Shown here piece after piece: positions 63,890-64,000 of a DNA stretch of 64,000 nucleotides; the first letter of the stretch is position 1; every line of letters begins with the position of its first letter. The DNA is taken from the NCBI GenBank assembly GCA_013112585.1, contig JABFGH010000011.1, positions 102,454 through 166,453 on the forward strand, written 5' to 3'. Position numbers and translations under genes: made by a program. This DNA is from Ignavibacteriota bacterium. Lineage in GTDB: Bacteria > Bacteroidota > Ignavibacteria > Ignavibacteriales > Melioribacteraceae. Below the pieces are notes generated by a model. It did no database searches and was not told the DNA's origin. It worked only from the letters and a program-made list of their open reading frames with translations.

Positions 63890-64000
63890 ATGGAAAAGGA
63901 GGAATACCCCTTGGTCTACGAGACCGACCCGGAGTTTCTTCTTTTCGTCAGGCAAATAGCGTGGAATAACCTGGTTGTAAGAAACCGCATAGGACAAGGA
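63890..64000 (+). CDS. Start of an unrecognised gene with higher GC, cut by window end
   Basis: ATG at 63890 opens a frame of 37 codons that runs off the window: MEKEEYPLVYETDPEFLLFV and onward, with R, W and N residues later. GC is about 48 percent over 111 nt and more than half of codons end in G or C, unlike the AT-rich genes around it. An SD-like AAAAGGAGG lies inside the frame at 63894-63902, so a later TTG at 63911 is an alternative start. I cannot name the family from 37 residues. Confidence 0.45.
   Translation, partial: MEKEEYPLVYETDPEFLLFVRQIAWNNLVVRNRIGQG

Overview
The window is an AT-rich bacterial chromosome segment, roughly one third GC, with short intergenic gaps, mostly weak Shine-Dalgarno sequences and Lys/Ile/Asn-rich proteins. 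Gene content points to the FCB group: a GSCFA protein, an UpxY/NusG-like antiterminator, a BatA-type VWA protein, the long form of IspG, a MlaF-type ABC ATPase, a LolA-like protein, and periplasmic proteins with Ala-Gln signal-peptide ends. A Bacteroidota or Ignavibacteriota member is my best inference; there is no rRNA or tRNA here to settle it.

Layout. 1-3.1 kb: mfd on the minus strand, C-terminus cut by the window edge. 3.5-9.6 kb: Lon-like protease, pyruvate kinase, AmrS-type radical SAM enzyme and a PAS histidine kinase, closed by a bidirectional terminator. 9.7-12.1 kb: ahcY-metK, a SAM recycling pair, on minus. 12.3-15.3 kb: a nitronate monooxygenase/FabK-like enzyme, a DUF6901-like protein and a PD-(D/E)XK nuclease gene broken by an in-frame TGA. 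15.7-20 kb: two envelope proteins, dxr, rseP. 20-24.5 kb: esterase, MOSC protein, GSCFA protein, methyltransferase, AlkD-like glycosylase. 24.8-29.7 kb: BatA/VWA protein, hflX, hutH. 30-31.6 kb: a secreted NTF2-like protein and a MntA/HepT module. 31.9-38.6 kb: BadF-type (GlcNAc-like) kinase, AmpG-like transporter, serine hydrolase (a plausible muropeptide recycling group), then an ABC exporter and a LolA-like protein. 38.6-39.5 kb: a repeat-rich gap. 39.5-47.2 kb, minus: BtpA-like protein, HEAT protein, a double jelly-roll protein, two glycosyltransferases, a GH13 enzyme, dnaG. 47.3-55.9 kb, plus: a large coiled-coil ATPase with a degenerate P-loop paired with a MscS channel, a DJ-1 protein, ispG, a possible leader peptide plus terminator, a Nif3 protein and a zinc-ribbon coiled-coil protein. 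56-58.7 kb, minus: radA, mlaF-like gene, DUF6265-like protein. 58.9-63.7 kb, plus: UpxY-like factor, YhaM-like nuclease, TPR protein, ParE-type module, sirtuin, RHH/RelE-type module. At 63,890 a higher-GC reading frame runs off the end.

The most unusual content is between genes: hairpins resembling REP elements with a shared flank related to ATGTTTGTAG, a 172-bp near-identical tandem duplication (38.9-39.3 kb), an 11-bp-period degenerate repeat at two distant sites, an 8-bp-period repeat, and a short ORF plus terminator directly before the Nif3-family gene. Among proteins, the ATPase/MscS tandem with a P-loop lacking its lysine is the best candidate for an under-described system.
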